DNA of 29,059 nucleotides. Source: Chara braunii. Lineage: Eukaryota > Streptophyta > Charophyceae > Charales > Characeae. Shown here piece by piece: positions 1-9,465 of the stretch. Positions within the stretch are counted from its first letter, which is position 1; the number at the start of each line of letters is the position of its first letter. The notes beneath the pieces are model-generated. The model searched no databases, had not been told where the DNA came from, and was given only the letters and a program-made list of their open reading frames with translations. Position numbers and translations under genes: made by a program. Location of the stretch: positions 6,659-35,717 of the forward strand of contig BFEA01000651.1 of NCBI GenBank assembly GCA_003427395.1, given 5' to 3'.

Positions 1-47
<47 letters not shown>

Positions 48-66
48 GGGAGAGAGAGAGAGAGAC
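1..66. repeat. (GA)n microsatellite
   Basis: An almost pure GA dinucleotide tract runs from the first base, broken once by ATAGGG near position 45. The window edge cuts it, so its full length is unknown. Confidence 0.98.
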
Positions 67-329
67 CCAACTTGTTATCGCCCCTTGATACTCCACCTCG
101 CGCCCTCCTGAAAGACATCAGTTGTGCTGGTCCCCCACTGGCATGCGCCATCCCAAGCCGCCTGCTTGCCACCGGTTAAGACAGAGGAGAGAGAGACACT
201 TGCTCCGGTTGCCCCACACCCTCTTGCTCGTAACGGTCACTCGCTCCCTTGCGCTCCACCTTCCCGCCTGACCCGCACGTACGAATCACCTCGCACTTGC
301 CCGGACGACACTTTTGTCTTTCAGGTTCC
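67..329. other. GC-rich spacer, no gene seen
   Basis: Short open frames occur on both strands but overlap one another and show no recognisable motif. The stretch may be the outer end of the dispersed repeat that starts near 330. Its counterpart would then lie beyond the LINE at the right end of the window. Confidence 0.5.
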
Positions 330-717
330 CCCATGGTGTCAAGCGCATTGATCGCACAGGAGAGGGGGACACTCCCGATCGCGTCAGCAAGATTTTGCAG
401 GACTTTATCGCCGAGCGTTGCCGCTCCGACCGAGTGCGCCAGCCATACATCTCGCAAACCCCTACGACAAGATAGGGTTACGTGAGGTACACCTTAATTC
501 CACCAGTGAGGATTGTCACTATTACTTAGGTGGGTGTATCCCCTCCGAGCTACTGAATCATGTGCAAAAGTTTTTCATCTGCAATCGAAGAGGTAGGCCG
601 ACCGAGGGCGTTTCTCGTTCGTTAAAGCATAGGGGGCAAGTGTGGTTAACGCCCGAATCGAGCGCGTGCTTGAATCGTCGTCCGAGGCGTCAACAGAAAA
701 ATTCCCATAAAAAATAA
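330..717 (+). repeat. Dispersed repeat copy A, segment 1
   Basis: This segment matches the reverse complement of 23560-23965. Shared blocks include GAGTGCGCCAGCCATAC, CCCCTACGACA, a GTATCCCC block, and GAGGGCGTTTCTCGTTCG near 605. The two copies are clearly diverged. Short open frames in both copies share peptide words such as PLRPSAPAI, but the matching words fall in different frames along the repeat. Conservation is therefore at nucleotide level and I do not call a protein gene. A third partial copy lies at 3060-3240. Confidence 0.8.
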
Positions 718-1240
718 AAGTTGAAAAAACATTTCATAAAAAAAAAAAAATCCTTCATATTTATAAATTATTATTCCAATGTTCGTCCAATTCTAAAATT
801 TTCAGTTTTATTTGATAAGTTCCCGTCTAAATATGAGTTTTCCCTTCCAACTGCATCTATTTATTCAAGATGGAATGAAAGTCTGAGCGAGTTTATGAAA
901 TGTTTTAATTAATTTGCATTCTACTATAACAAATATCTTCTAATTTAGATTGGATTAACCTATTTATGACTGACAATCCTTCCTTCGAATGACAGTCCAA
1001 TTAAAATATTTCATGAACTCATCAAGACATTCATTCCATATTTAGCATGCAGTCCAAATAAGAAGGGATACTATATTCTTGGAACGAAAGTTTGCAAGTA
1101 AGATGAAAATTTTTAAAATTGGAATGACATTTTTTAACATGGAATGAAAATTTAAAATTTAGATTGTAATTTTACTATAGAATGATTATTTAATTTTGAG
1201 AATTTGTTTTGTTGGTTGATCTCCTAAACGCGATTCAAAA
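718..1240. other. AT-rich block inserted in copy A
   Basis: This strongly AT-rich stretch, with an A-run near 738-750, separates two parts of copy A that are contiguous in copy B (around 23400-23560). It is most simply an insertion in copy A, or a sequence lost from copy B. No terminal repeats, target duplication or coding frame could be recognised. The A-rich left edge could be a retroposon tail. Confidence 0.5.
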
Positions 1241-1745
1241 TCGTTCAACAAGGACAATCAATCTAACTACGCGATACCCTTTGCAGAATAAGCGATATTT
1301 CATACGAAAGTCTAGTCCCTTGTTCGTTTTCGACTCATAACCTTTCGACAGCAATACATGGGGCGGTCGTGCGTGAGGCTTTCTTAGATAAATAGCGCGG
1401 CGACGTAACTGTATCATATTGACTAGCCATGCATGAATACGCAAGTGGTCAGAATGATGACTTACTATGTGGTGCCTATAGTCATGACACTTTACTGTTG
1501 GTTGACACACGTCTTGAGAGGTTAATCTATTGATGCTAGACAATCGTGAATGTGATTGCAAAACCTACCCTCTTCTGGTCACGGCTGAGAGCGGTGGTAG
1601 GCAGGCTTCGATCCTTTGTAGCGGCCAAACAAATTTGACTATGGGAACGAAACTCCATCTTCGGAGGCCTTCGGACAGGTCAAGGGGTTTGACTTTGATA
1701 ACCGCCACAAACATCAACGTGCAACCATTAAAAAAAAAAATCAAC
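1241..1745 (+). repeat. Dispersed repeat copy A, segment 2
   Basis: This segment matches the reverse complement of about 22985-23480. Clear shared words are GTCAAGGGGTTTGACTTTGA at 1679-1698 (copy B near 23020-23045), TACTATGTRGT near 1462, CGCAAG.GGTC near 1440 and ACRCGYCTTGAG near 1507. Most visible differences in the sampled stretch are transitions, with copy B the more GC-rich. An A-run follows at about 1729. The open frames here (on both strands) are not supported as genes. Confidence 0.75.
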
Positions 1746-1851
1746 AAGCAAAATAAAAAAGAATTTTTTTTTCTTTTACTTCAAATTCACTTCATCCTTG
1801 TGCACGGTCAATATCGACCACGTGAATATATACTGACTATAAATATAACAA

Positions 1852-1998
1852 GTTACTGAACATGAGGTGATGCCTCTCACAATCACAGTGTGACCTCCTT
1901 CACAATGTAGAAATGATCGCAGATGGGTTATTGAACATGGGGCGATCCCCACAATCACAGTGTGACTTCCTTCAAAATGTAAAAATGATCGCAGACAA
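1852..1998. repeat. Two 75-bp tandem units with covarying hairpin
   Basis: Units begin at 1852 and 1927 with GTTAYTGAACATG and both contain CAATCACAGTGTGAC and AATGATCGCAGA. At the same place each unit has a small hairpin. In unit 1 GAGG (1864-1867) pairs with CCTC (1873-1876). In unit 2 GGGG (1939-1942) pairs with CCCC (1947-1950). Both arms changed together. Confidence 0.85.
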
Positions 1999-2440
1999 GG
2001 TCAAATCGTGACTTCAACTCTCAAAACCTACCTACAGATCACGCAAAGATTCATCATCGACAAAACACACACTACACGGGGTCAACTTCAACACTCTTTG
2101 TACTTGCGCCCCTTGCCTTATTGACACGAGTTCAACCTCTGTCGAACCTTACAAAAGAAAAACACTCAATTCTTTTTTAAATTACCATTTAATAAAAGTT
2201 CGGGTTAAACCCAAAAGAAACAGTTCAATCCACAAAGGCCGAGGCCTTAGGTTGAGTTGCGAAACCGGGTTGAAGTTGAATCGTAAACCGGCATGTTATC
2301 AAAAGATAACAAAAGTTGATCACCGCATGACAAACTTGAAGTTCGTCAAACCTTGAATCAAACCGAGTAAAAATGACTTGCACCACAGTTCAGGTTAGTA
2401 CTCAGGGTATGTTTCAGTGAGTGTGTAATAATCCTTCCTA
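1999..2440 (+). repeat. Dispersed repeat copy A, segment 3
   Basis: Diverged match to the reverse complement of about 22330-22680. A recognisable shared block is a TTATC..TGATAAC inverted motif followed by a GTCGGTT/CCGGTT word (2290-2320 here, 22500-22530 in copy B). A further relic of the same block lies at 3930-4050. No coding frame is supported. Confidence 0.6.
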
Positions 2441-2780
2441 CTCCTGACACTTACCTGAAAATATTGAAAATTTTGGTAGCATCTCGCCCAAACACGGGTA
2501 GATTTTCAAACTTTCAAAGTTCTAAATTATTTTAACTCCTCTAGATTTCAAGAAATTTTGGCACCGCTTCCCGTAGAAAAGTGTCTTCGCATAATTTATA
2601 TAAGAATAAATATGAAAGTTTCAGAAAACTTTTACCTCAAGAAGACTAAAATTTTATCTAAGTCATTGAAATAGCAAAAATTTTGGAGTACTTCTTCTAG
2701 GAAAGTATAATCCAAAAGTTTATACTAATCCAAATTCGAAGTTAGCTAAAATTTCGAACCTTTTCAAATCGAAGTCACAT
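2441..2780 (+). repeat. Copy A, segment 4: hairpin units related to 21600-22250
   Basis: The reverse complement of this stretch matches the tandem units at 21679-22217 through the core CTACGGGAAGYRSTGCC (here near 2560-2580 on the minus strand). It holds about three units. Two have clear arms: TTGAAAAT 2464-2471 with ATTTTCAA 2502-2509, and a 12-base arm 2676-2687 with 2711-2721 (TCC opposite GGA, one mismatch). It corresponds to the region just before the primer-binding-like site in copy B. Confidence 0.7.
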
Positions 2781-3059
2781 TACTCAGTCCACCTTTGGTT
2801 ATATTCATTGTATTCTTTAATTAAGTACGCTTCCTTTTTATGATAAGTTATAGTTAGACCAAACTAAAGTCGCATTGTCCAACTAACCTTATTCAATAAT
2901 AAAAATATAATACATGTATATAAAATATCATATTCTTTGGTTCTTCATTATGTGAGTGACCTTAGACTAAGCCAATCTGAAGCCATATTACTTAGTCATA
3001 AGTCCAAACCTTCCTCGGAAAAAAAAAACAAGTGGCAACTGACTCACATGCGAAGGTTT
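2781..3059. other. AT-rich intergenic stretch
   Basis: No gene, RNA or clear repeat was recognised. Weak similarity to the reverse complement of 21480-21600 is possible (an AAGTTAGCT word near 2740) but not secure. Confidence 0.4.
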
Positions 3060-3240
3060 TTACTTGCAATCGTAGAGGTAAGTCAGCCGAGGTTTTTTGC
3101 TCGATCGTCGTAGCATAGGCATACGCACGGTTGAACGCCTAAGACTGACCCGTATATGAGTCGAGCATCGAGACGCTGATCTCACGGACCGACTTACAAA
3201 TCACGTCGAGTCAACTGACGAATGTTTGCGCATATTTCGT
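3060..3240 (+). repeat. Partial dispersed repeat copy C
   Basis: GCAATCGTAGAGGTAAGTCA followed by a CCGAGG...TTTGCTCG..CG block and a GCATAGGC word matches 575-640 in copy A and the reverse of 23625-23690 in copy B, in the same order. The match continues weakly to TTACAAATCAC near 3192, also present in copy B. The copy is degraded and non-coding. Confidence 0.7.
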
Positions 3241-4369
3241 TTTGCCTTTATAGTTTTTACTGGTGTGAATCATAATCTATCGTTTTTCCGGAGCACGATC
3301 CCCTCAATACCGAAATCATCATGGAGTCGTGTGTAAGACATATACGCATCCGACCTAGTGATTAAGTTTTTTTAGCATATCTCCTTACGAAAACCCTTTG
3401 TCATATCACACATACAAATGAAATGAAATAAGACCGAGTGATTAGACAAGAAGATGTTCCGTATACTTAATACATCCACATAAATAGTCCGAATTCATCA
3501 GGGAAAACATAGGTCATTACCTTTCAAACATGTACAGGTAAAATGAAATGAGTACTAATCAATGATCCTAATTTGCTTAACAATCAGGGAAAAGCGCATG
3601 ATTGAGTACTCAAACCAAATGTATGAAATCGCGCACTGATGAGACATCTGGATCAAGGTCCAGAATAACGTAAGTTTTTCAACAGGTAACAATGAATAGC
3701 GTGACTGGTCGTTTTATTGACCTGCAAACAAAACCAAATGCATTACACAATTCTAACAGAATCAACAATTTATTCACTTTCGTTCACATTACACTTACAC
3801 TTCCAACCTTTCAGTCAGACATTCCCTTTTCGACTTAGTCATTCAGCCTCATCTGACTTTAGTCATATACGGACCATTTTTTACCAAATACAAATCCTTT
3901 AGACAATGACCCAAAGAATAAAAAATGTCTTTCAGTGCAAAGGTCGATGCAAAATATAGGTGTCGAGGGTGAGTGAGGGTTGAGTTGGCGAACCAACCTG
4001 TTACCATAAAGGCAACAACTTGTAATCTTGCATAAACTCATTATGAGTCATCTTGAAAGTTAAAGTGATATGCAATCATACACAGGTCCACATGCTCTCA
4101 ACACCTCTTTGCTATCGATATAAACCCATCTGAAGTTCAATATAGTGAACTTCATTTTAGTCGAGAATAATACTACATCGACATAACTCCCTCTAAGTGG
4201 CCTCTCTAAGTTTTTATCAAACCAATCTTTAGAGATAACCATCGAAATGAAAAAGTATAGAGCTAACATCATCAATACTTTCTCCTTCATCATATGATTC
4301 CCCATTTCAGACTTACACAAGCAAAACATCATCAATCTCATTTGGAATAAAATCATAAGATATATATTA
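3241..4369. other. Non-coding repeat remnants
   Basis: No convincing gene is present. Part of 3930-4050 (GGTTGAGTTGGCGAACC, then a TGTTACC...GGCAACAACTTG block) resembles copy A near 2240-2320. The remainder is AT-rich and unrecognised. The reverse-strand open frame at 4060-4395 has no family motif and is not called. Confidence 0.5.
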
Positions 4370-4960
4370 ATCAAGAGGTTAAGATAGCAGGACAAGCCAC
4401 ACGGGACTACATTTTTTCCACCTCCACCTAAGTAGAATCATAAAATAGAATATTGTCAGTACGTTAGTCTTTCGTGGGTTTTCATAAAAGTTGTCATAGT
4501 AGGGTATAGCACATGGGACTCTCACCTTTTTAAGGCAGACTGTACGAGGTCTCGCTTCTCTTATCATTGTGTGACATCACTTCGTAATAGGGTAAATCTC
4601 ACGGGATCTACTTCTCCTAGTACCATCCCCTTTTGCCAGGATTTGTCGGCGATAGGGCATGCCTCACGGAACCTTGCTCCTCCTATCACCATCCCTTGGT
4701 GTTGGTTGGTAATAGGGCAGTCTCGCTCCTCCTATTACCACATTTCTTTAGTTTAAGCAAATTCAGGTAAGAAGGCGGGTATCTAGGTACCTCACACCTC
4801 TTATTACCCCTACTAATTTACCCCTTTATAAGAGATTTTGTGTCTTAAATCAATCGAAAGTCTTAAAGTCAGTCGGGCATGCCACACAGGGCCCCACCCC
4901 TAGAACTCAATGAAACACCTAATGAGGAAGTTCACATGGAAACTCTCACCTCATTACGTA
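4370..4960. repeat. Left hairpin array (AATAGGG...CCTATTA units)
   Basis: Degenerate units have the form arm, GGGCATGCCTCACGGGA-like core, CTCCT, complementary arm. Clear arms are 4584-4591 with 4616-4623 (7 of 8 pairs), 4648-4656 with 4682-4690 (8 of 9), 4707-4716 with 4731-4740 (10 of 10, TGGTAATAGG/CCTATTACCA), and 4920-4927 with 4949-4956 (8 of 8, TAATGAGG/CCTCATTA). Further decayed cores lie near 4390, 4505, 4780 and 4880. Arm sequences differ between units but remain complementary. Confidence 0.8.
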
Positions 4961-5734
4961 TTTCTCATAAGACCCGCAACCGACTTTCGACTTGCACTAG
5001 TTTAAGAAGATGAGTGTTAGTCACGATGCTTTGACAATGATACATTCATGACATTCTACGTTAGTCCAAATAAGACTATCAAGTATGAGTAGTTACACAG
5101 AATCCAACGTTCTTTTTAATGTCTATTGATATCAGCGCGATCCCAGCCCTTATTAATGTTAGGAATCCTATCGAGTAGGGTAGGACCTCACAGAGTCCAC
5201 ATTCCACCTGCCTCATCAACCCAAAATAAACACACACACGGTAAGACAACCCATACTAGAGTTTTTCGTTCTCACCATGTATTTTAAGAAACAGTTAACC
5301 ATACACAACTCGTATTAACAATCAGACAACGAAATTGGCCTGCATGGGATCCGCATTCCATCATGTATTCATAATATACAAATTTAGAATCACTTCAAGC
5401 ATTGTTCATGCACGCATGACATTTTTCTAGCTCGAATTTAATCAAGAAGAAAGTCGCAGATTCATAAAGTCATACATAGATGCATGCATAGTAATCTAGT
5501 GTAGTATTGATACAAGGTATATAAGATGGGAAGAGGAGAGGAAAACCTCGCCTACTTCAGCGTTAGTCGCCTCCATCCTTAAGTTCCCCTTAGATTCTTA
5601 TACCCAACCCCTTTCTGTCAGATCATGGTGTTAAGGATAAGACAAATATATTCGCAGTCGACCCGACAAGTCATACTGCAAGGTGTTCATAGTTAGATCA
5701 CTCGCGGTTAACGACCGCTTGAAATTTTAGAATG
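4961..5734. other. Non-coding, decayed array remnants
   Basis: Two words related to the left array core appear near 5170-5216 (TAGGGTAGGACCTCACAGAG) and 5339-5362 (GCATGGGATCCGCATTCC), without clean arms. Nothing else was recognised and no coding frame is supported. Confidence 0.5.
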
Positions 5735-6660
5735 AAAGATTATGAAGTGGTCTGAAACCGCTGAAATAGCTTGAAGATACTTCAGGTCATTTTATAAGTT
5801 TCGGTTGGTTTGCAGGACAAATTTTATGTTTTTTTTTTTTTTTTTTCTGCCTGTTTTTTCATCCACTTCAGGTCATTTCAGGGATTTCAGGTGGGGACCT
5901 GAAACCGCTAAAGTGACTGAAGATTCTGAATGGGGTTCAGGTGCCCCCATCCAAATGGTTGGATATGAGTACCTGAAACCCCTTTCAGAAGCTTCATCCA
6001 CTTCAAGTCATTTTAGGAATTTCAGGTGGGGACCTGAAACCGCTGAAGTGGCTGAAGCTTCTGAAAGGGTTTTCAGGTAACCCCATCCAAATGGTTCGAT
6101 GAGGGTACCTGAAACCCCTTTCAGAAGCTTCAACCACTTCAGATCATTTGAGGAATTTTAGGTGGGGACCTGAAAACGTTGAAGTGGCTGAAGCTTCTGA
6201 AAGGGGTTTCAGGTATTCCCATCCAACCATTTGGATGGGGGTACCTGAAACCCTTCCTGAAACCCTTTTCAGAAGCTTCAGCCACTACAACGGTTTCATG
6301 TCATTTCAGGAATTTCAGGTGGGGACCTGAAACCGCTGAAGTGGCTGAAGCTTCTGAAAGGGGTTTCAGGTACCCCCATCCAAATGGTTGGATGGGGATA
6401 CTTGAAACCCCTTTCAGAAGCTTCAGCCACTTCAAGTCATTTCAGGAATTTCATGTGGGGATCTGAAACCGCTGAAGTGGCTGAAGCTTCTGAAAGGGGT
6501 TTCAGGTACCCCCATCCAAATGGTTGGATGGGGATANTTGAAACCCCTTTCAGAAGCTTCAGCCACTTCAGGTCATTTCAGGAATTTCAGGTGAGGACCT
6601 GAAATCGCTGAAGTGGCTGAAGCTTGTGAAAGGGGTTTCGGGTACCCCTACCCTACCATT
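5735..6660. repeat. 136-bp array of long palindromes
   Basis: The anchor GACCTGAAACCGCTGAAG recurs, with variants, at about 5896, 6031, 6167, 6324, 6460 and 6596, giving spacings of 135, 136, 157, 136 and 136. Between anchors each unit is a near-perfect palindrome. In the best one the arms are about 6338-6383 and 6388-6433 (46 bp with very few mismatches), with a 4-base loop. A shorter palindrome centred on TTTCAGGTSCCCACCTGAAA-like sequence joins the units. Open frames through it simply read the repeat. A T-run (5829-5846) lies inside the first unit. Base 6537 is N. Confidence 0.95.
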
Positions 6661-6840
6661 TGCAATGGATCTGTAGGCAGTCTGAAAGTGGTGTATCAAC
6701 CTGAAATGGTTGAATTGCCTGAAGGCGGTTTCAGACAAACCCAGGTATAGATCCACACACAGTCTGAAAGTGGTGTAGTAACCTAAAGTGGTTGAACTGC
6801 CTGGAAAGGAGACTTGAAAATATATGCACCCGCTAACCAT
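6661..6840. repeat. Degenerate extension of the palindrome array
   Basis: Two copies of CAGTCTGAAAGTGGTGTA (about 6690 and 6760) are each followed by a YAACCTRAARTGGTTGAAYT-like stretch and a GCCTG word. The vocabulary (CTGAAA, GCCTGAA, GGTTTCAG) is that of the adjacent array, but the units are shorter and decayed. Confidence 0.7.
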
Positions 6841-7120
6841 GTCTCAGTTAGATGAGCATAATTTATCATACGACTACTAGCATGATCAACCAGGTAGAGG
6901 GCGTAACGAGCAATCGTAAGGAACAATGGCAGAAGGCATACGGACACATCACACCGACCAGCTTACCAAAGAATGTCGGACAATCATGAGACGTGAGATG
7001 AGCTACTACCGAGACGCCGCAAAGTCCGTCTCTTTGGACTGCAGGTGAACTCTCCTTCCGTAGGCTAGTTCCAACGGTAAGGTGCAAGTATACCACACAA
7101 TCCAACACAACCTGCTGCAT
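6841..7120. other. No feature recognised
   Basis: Unique-looking sequence. A reverse-strand open frame of 84 codons (6866-7120) has no recognisable motif and no support. Confidence 0.4.
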
Positions 7121-7300
7121 CCACTCATTCGATTGGTTGCGAACAACACCCGCTCACTCATTTGGGAACATAACACTCGCTCTCTCGATCGGCTGCGCGC
7201 AACATTGACTCATCTGATTGACTGTGCACAATGTCTGCTCACTTGATTGGTTGCGCACTGCACTGCTCATGCAATTGGTTGCGGACAACATCGCTTACCC
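7121..7300. repeat. Short tandem units GATTGGTTGCGNNCAAC
   Basis: Imperfect units of about 28-56 bp spacing begin at 7131, 7187, 7216, 7244 and 7273. Examples are GATTGGTTGCGAACAAC, GATCGGCTGCGCGCAAC and AATTGGTTGCGGACAAC, usually preceded by a CTCA word. The GTTG and CAAC ends of the unit are complementary. Confidence 0.75.
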
Positions 7301-7699
7301 GTTGAACATCGGATTTCAGTCAACTCACGACTACAATCGGTGATAAAGAAAGCAAAATAAAATAAATAAATAAAATTCTGAAAGGCAGATATGCAAGCCT
7401 GAACGATATATTGAAAGCCAAGTTGTGAAATCATACAGATGCCCAAGTAGTCACATACAAGCAGAGAGCACAAATGCACCGAGATTCCATCTAGATAAGA
7501 GCAATACAATGAAATCTTGAGCCAATGTTCAAGCCTCAGGCCACACCAACACAGTATCTAATGTACCTCCTCTCTATCTGGCGCCCCACACCCAGCCTAC
7601 ACTATTTGCCTTATCCTTCCATAACTGTATTCACACAACAGGCTCACTTCGACTTTCAAGACCAATGTACATGACGTCAATACCATAGTCGACCTCTCA
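7301..7699. other. No feature recognised
   Basis: Mixed-composition sequence with a short AAAT run near 7355-7372. The 80-codon reverse open frame at 7267-7509 has no recognisable motif. I see no gene or RNA here. Confidence 0.4.
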
Positions 7700-7862
7700 C
7701 ACACACCTGGTACGTATCTCTCTCTCTCTCTGCTTCACTCCCTGTGTGTATGTGTCTTTCTCCGTATGTGTCACAGTGCACGGTTTGCCTGTGTGTCTTT
7801 GTGTGTCTCTATGTGTCACTGTGTTGCACTGTGTCTGGGTGTGTTTTCACTATGTGTCTGGG
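7700..7862. repeat. Compound CT/TG microsatellite
   Basis: (TC)n at about 7717-7731 is followed by interrupted TGTGTC and TGTGTG words to about 7862. The composition resembles the larger TG-rich tract at 8320-8550. Confidence 0.85.
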
Positions 7863-8319
7863 CCTCATGAGTCACAACTGTAGCATAAGTCGTGGTTGCT
7901 ACATTGCCGAAACTTAAAGGTCAAGTCTGCAGTCTTTCAGAAGATCCGGAAGTGACCTTTCGTGAGTCCAAGTAGGCAGTCCGTAGGCAAGTGGGCAAGT
8001 GTCAGTCTAACCCAACCCAGTCAGCAGTACCCGGTCCCCGTCGCACTTTGCCAAGTCAGCAAGTACCATGTGGGACTGTGTGCATCCCGGGCCCAGGGTC
8101 CAAAGGCAGACTTTTGACAACCCGAAGTATAAATAAAGAGACAACATCAAGTTATTTATCCATTTTGCTTGTGAGTCATATTGAGCGTTGTCGGATCATC
8201 TTGTGTACGAAAGGTCCGAAGGTGCCCGAAGAGGAAGTGGGCTAAGAGGAGGAAGACGCGGCCATAGCCGCTTGTAGTAGTGATAGGAAGTAGGTGGCAT
8301 CCATAGCTGCTGGTTAGTA
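7863..8319 (+). other. Spacer with TATA-like box, no gene
   Basis: TATAAATAAAGAGA at about 8129 has the form of a plant core promoter or an LTR R-region signal, but no LTR ends or downstream coding frame could be assigned. The 84-codon frame at 7991-8245 spans the TATA box and is unlikely to be real. Confidence 0.3.
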
Positions 8320-8550
8320 CAATTAGTGTGCGTGTGTTTGTGTCACCGTGTGTCTCTATGTCTGTGTCACTGTGTTTTTTCTGTGTTTGTGCGTGTGTCA
8401 CAGTGAATGTGTGTGTCAGTATGCACTGTATGTCTATGTGTCTGTGTGTGTATCACAATGTCTATGTGTCACTATGTATCAGTGCGTGTGTATCTATGTC
8501 ATTGTGTATCTGTGTGTTTGTGTCATGTCTGTCTGTCGGTCTCTGTATGT
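8320..8550. repeat. TG-rich imperfect microsatellite
   Basis: Interrupted TGTGTC, TGTGTG and TATGTC words without a fixed period. Long open frames through it are produced by the lack of stops in this composition. Confidence 0.85.
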
Positions 8551-8746
8551 CTTTGTCTGTTTGTCTGTATCTGTCGATCTTTGTCTGTTTGTCTGTATCT
8601 GTCAGTCTTTGTCTGTTTGTCTGTATCTGTCAGTCTTTGTCTGTTTGTCTGTATCTGTCAGTCTTTGTCTGTTTGTCTGTCCCTGCCAGTCTTTGTCTGT
8701 TTGTATGTCCCTGTCAGTCTTTGTCTGTTTGTCTGTCTCTTTCTCT
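8551..8746. repeat. 28-bp minisatellite, seven copies
   Basis: CTTTGTCTGTTTGTCTGTAT heads each unit, with starts at 8551, 8579, 8607, 8635, 8663, 8691 and 8719: an exact 28-bp period. The last units carry CCCTG in place of TATCTG. Because 28 is not a multiple of three, the same Leu/Cys/Ser/Val-rich peptide appears in all three forward frames. A protein is therefore not supported. Confidence 0.97.
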
Positions 8747-9202
8747 TCCTGTCTCTCTCTCTCCTCTTCACGTGCACTTGGTCTATCAGCCTGTGCATCA
8801 TCGCTGCCCTTCCCGGACTTCTCCCCTTCCTCTCTCTCCTCTCTCTTTCACGTATACACACCGCTAATCATTGGTTCACTGCCCACTTCACGGAGAACAA
8901 GGAGACACATGGTGAGCATCGCAGACGGTGCTACAGCTCCTTGAACCGTTGTTGTTCAGCTGTGGTGATCATCACAGGCCAATACTACATTGCTCACAAC
9001 TGAGGCTTACTCCTTTCTCTCTCACCGTGAACATCGCACGATCCGTCACGATGCAAAGCATACCGAGACCATAGCACTGCACGAGACACGACAAAAATCG
9101 GGTGGATGACATACCCATATCACGACGTTGTCGGCGGATGCATCACGCACCCCGCAAGTCCCCACACTCGCATACGGTAAGCAGCGGAGCAGATAAGGGT
9201 AA
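8747..9202. other. CT-rich spacer, no gene
   Basis: A CT-rich tail (8746-8850) of the minisatellite is followed by ordinary sequence without recognisable features. Confidence 0.4.
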
Positions 9203-9203
9203 A

Positions 9204-9269
<66 letters not shown>
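9203..9269. repeat. (AAT)n microsatellite
   Basis: About 22 uninterrupted AAT trinucleotides. Confidence 0.98.
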
Positions 9270-9465
9270 TGTATATAACCTACCTTTTTGGTCAAGCGCA
9301 TGTGGAGGCGACGGGCACGTCGGCAGTCCAGGTTAGAGTTTTTTTTTTTTTTTTACCCTCTTTCTCTATCTCTTCTCACTCTCGCACACTCTCATCTACC
9401 CGATTGTGATCGCAATCCAAATTTGGCGGACCGTTGCGATCCCAACCCCGTCACTGATCATCGCA

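Noticed and set aside
418-717. Frame sharing PLRPSAPAI words with a reverse frame at 23689-23961
   Set aside because: The similarity is between repeat copies at DNA level; matching words fall in different frames along the repeat.
3636-3670. CTGATGAGA followed by a possible stem, as in a hammerhead ribozyme
   Set aside because: The required GAAA after stem II is missing (GAATAAC instead) and no flanking stems I and III were found.
5805-6602. Several frames with repeated FRNFRWGPETAEVAEASERGF
   Set aside because: They read the 136-bp palindrome array. The repeated peptide follows from the DNA period, and the shift of frame between units shows no coding constraint.
7908-7920. GAAACTTAAAGG, also found in 18S rRNA
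   Set aside because: A 12-base match with non-matching flanks is expected by chance in a window of this size.
8328-9003. Three overlapping forward frames giving Cys/Leu/Ser-rich proteins
   Set aside because: They read through TG-rich DNA and a 28-bp minisatellite that cycles all frames; no conserved frame exists.
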